From positions 1-7,095 of the forward strand of contig JAQGKH010000029.1 of assembly GCA_028290225.1 (NCBI GenBank): 7,095 nt of DNA, in the 5' to 3' direction. The translations under genes were made by a program, and so were the position numbers. Shown piece after piece: positions 6,480 through 7,095 of this stretch (the first letter of the stretch is position 1; each line of letters opens with the position of its first letter). Origin of the DNA: Devosia sp. Lineage in GTDB: Bacteria; Pseudomonadota; Alphaproteobacteria; Rhizobiales; Devosiaceae. A model generated the notes under the pieces. The model saw nothing but the letters and a program-made list of their open reading frames with translations. It searched no databases and had not been told where the DNA came from.

Positions 6480-6690
6480 TCTGATCCCGATCAATCCGCA
6501 TCCCTCCAATTAGCAGGCCCAGCCTAGGTGGGGGCGATGGCGGAAAGGTGACCGGGGCCGACCCTGGTGCGGCCAATGTGCCGGTGCTCAAATAAACCAC
6601 CAACGGCAAGGAGGCTTGCTTTTGCCGCCGGTTCTGGGCAACAACTCCGCCACCTTTTCGCCACCCGGATGAACCAAGGCTGAACGCCCA
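6480..6690. other. Divergent intergenic region between the exported-protein gene and ppa
   Basis: These 211 nt must hold the promoters of both flanking genes. I find no convincing -35/-10 pair on either strand. The most AT-rich stretch is around 6585-6600 (CTCAAATAAACCACC). The one structured element is the hairpin at 6606-6619, listed separately. No credible gene is seen here. Confidence 0.5.
6606..6619 (+). repeat. Small hairpin with a Shine-Dalgarno-like loop in the ppa leader
   Basis: GCAAG-GAGG-CTTGC forms a perfect 5-bp stem with a 4-nt loop, followed by TTTT (6620-6623). An alternative pairing uses CGGCAA (6604-6609) with TTGCCG (6622-6627). The hairpin contains AAGGAGG (6608-6614), a strong ribosome-binding sequence, about 76 nt before the ppa ATG. 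It resembles a minimal intrinsic terminator, but no plus-strand gene ends before it. It may be a leader structure of ppa or chance. Confidence 0.3.
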
Positions 6691-7095
6691 ATGAACATCG
6701 ACGCCATTGCCATCGGCAAGAACCCGCCCGACGACCTCAACGTGATCATCGAAGTGCCCTTGGGCGGCGAGCCGATCAAATACGAAATCGACAAGGCTTC
6801 GGGCGCACTGTTCGTCGACCGGTTCCTTTACACCCCGATGCGTTATCCCGGCAATTACGGCTTCGTGCCCCATACGCTGTGCGGCGATGGCGATCCGCTC
6901 GACGTGATCGTGATGAACTCGCGTCCCCTGGTCCCCGGCGCCGTGGTGCGCTCGCGCCCGGTTGGGGTGCTGTTCATGGAAGACGATGGCGGGCAGGACG
7001 AGAAGATCATCGCCGTGCCGGTATCCAAGCTGACGCGCATGTATGACAACATCCTCGATATCGAGGATTTTCCCGAGATCCAGCTCGAGCGCGTC
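6691..7095 (+). CDS. ppa: Inorganic pyrophosphatase (family I), C-terminus cut off by window edge
   Basis: This soluble cytoplasmic enzyme hydrolyses pyrophosphate to two phosphates with Mg2+, pulling nucleic acid, protein and other biosynthetic reactions forward. The 135 codons present show nearly the whole active site at E. coli numbering plus one: Glu21, Lys30, Glu32, Arg44, Tyr56, Asp66, Asp68, Asp71, Asp98, Asp103 and Lys105. The family signature appears as DGDPLDV (66-72), and YTPMRYPGNYGFVPHTL (47-63) is typical. Family I bacterial enzymes are about 175-180 residues, so about 40 are missing, including the region of the later conserved Tyr-Lys pair. The ATG at 6691 is the only sensible start, since an in-frame TGA lies at 6670-6672. 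An AAGG at 6676-6679 is a weak ribosome-binding site 11 nt away. The gene is unrelated in function to the SOS cassette and looks like core chromosome. Confidence 0.97.
   Translation, partial: MNIDAIAIGKNPPDDLNVIIEVPLGGEPIKYEIDKASGALFVDRFLYTPMRYPGNYGFVPHTLCGDGDPLDVIVMNSRPLVPGAVVRSRPVGVLFMEDDGGQDEKIIAVPVSKLTRMYDNILDIEDFPEIQLERV

Noticed and set aside
6606..6623. Intrinsic terminator on the plus strand
   Set aside because: The stem is only 5 bp with four T, and no plus-strand gene ends upstream of it; the preceding gene is on the other strand.
6472..6873. 133-codon minus-strand open frame over the ppa start
   Set aside because: Antisense to ppa, whose active site is complete in the plus strand; the protein shows no domain.

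Overview
The window looks like chromosomal DNA from a GC-rich alphaproteobacterium. The evidence is the style of the proteins (alphaproteobacterial ImuA, ImuB and DnaE2) and a GTTC-N7-GTTC LexA operator, the form used by alphaproteobacteria. A Hyphomicrobiales (Rhizobiales) lineage is my best guess, from general resemblance only. I see no mobile element, CRISPR array, tRNA or rRNA.

The left three quarters (1-5281, minus strand) is the SOS mutagenesis cassette imuA-imuB-dnaE2 (imuC), transcribed right to left. ImuA starts at 5281. ImuB begins inside the end of imuA, with an overlap of at least 65 nt. DnaE2 starts on a GTG that overlaps the imuB stop codon by 4 nt (GTGA). The dnaE2 frame stays open for 974 codons to the left edge, where about its last 100 codons are cut off. 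Together these form the known translesion system: DnaE2 is the polymerase, ImuB is a Y-family-like adaptor without catalytic acidic residues, and ImuA is a RecA-like accessory protein. A canonical LexA box lies 23 nt upstream of imuA. A second, off-spaced GTTC pair beside it makes a 30-nt imperfect palindrome.

A 198-nt intergenic region (5282-5479) separates imuA from a divergent plus-strand gene for a small TerB-family protein (5480-5920). Its stop codon is 1 nt from that of a convergent minus-strand gene for an exported protein of unknown function (5922-6479). After a 211-nt divergent spacer, the plus-strand gene ppa (family I inorganic pyrophosphatase) starts at 6691 and runs off the right edge after 135 codons.

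The window is mostly well-explained chromosome. The points worth a second look are the double-operator architecture, the start of imuB, possible clamp-binding motifs in the ImuB tail, the divergent terB-like gene, the uncharacterised exported protein and a Shine-Dalgarno-bearing hairpin in the ppa leader. I did not find a convincing new system.
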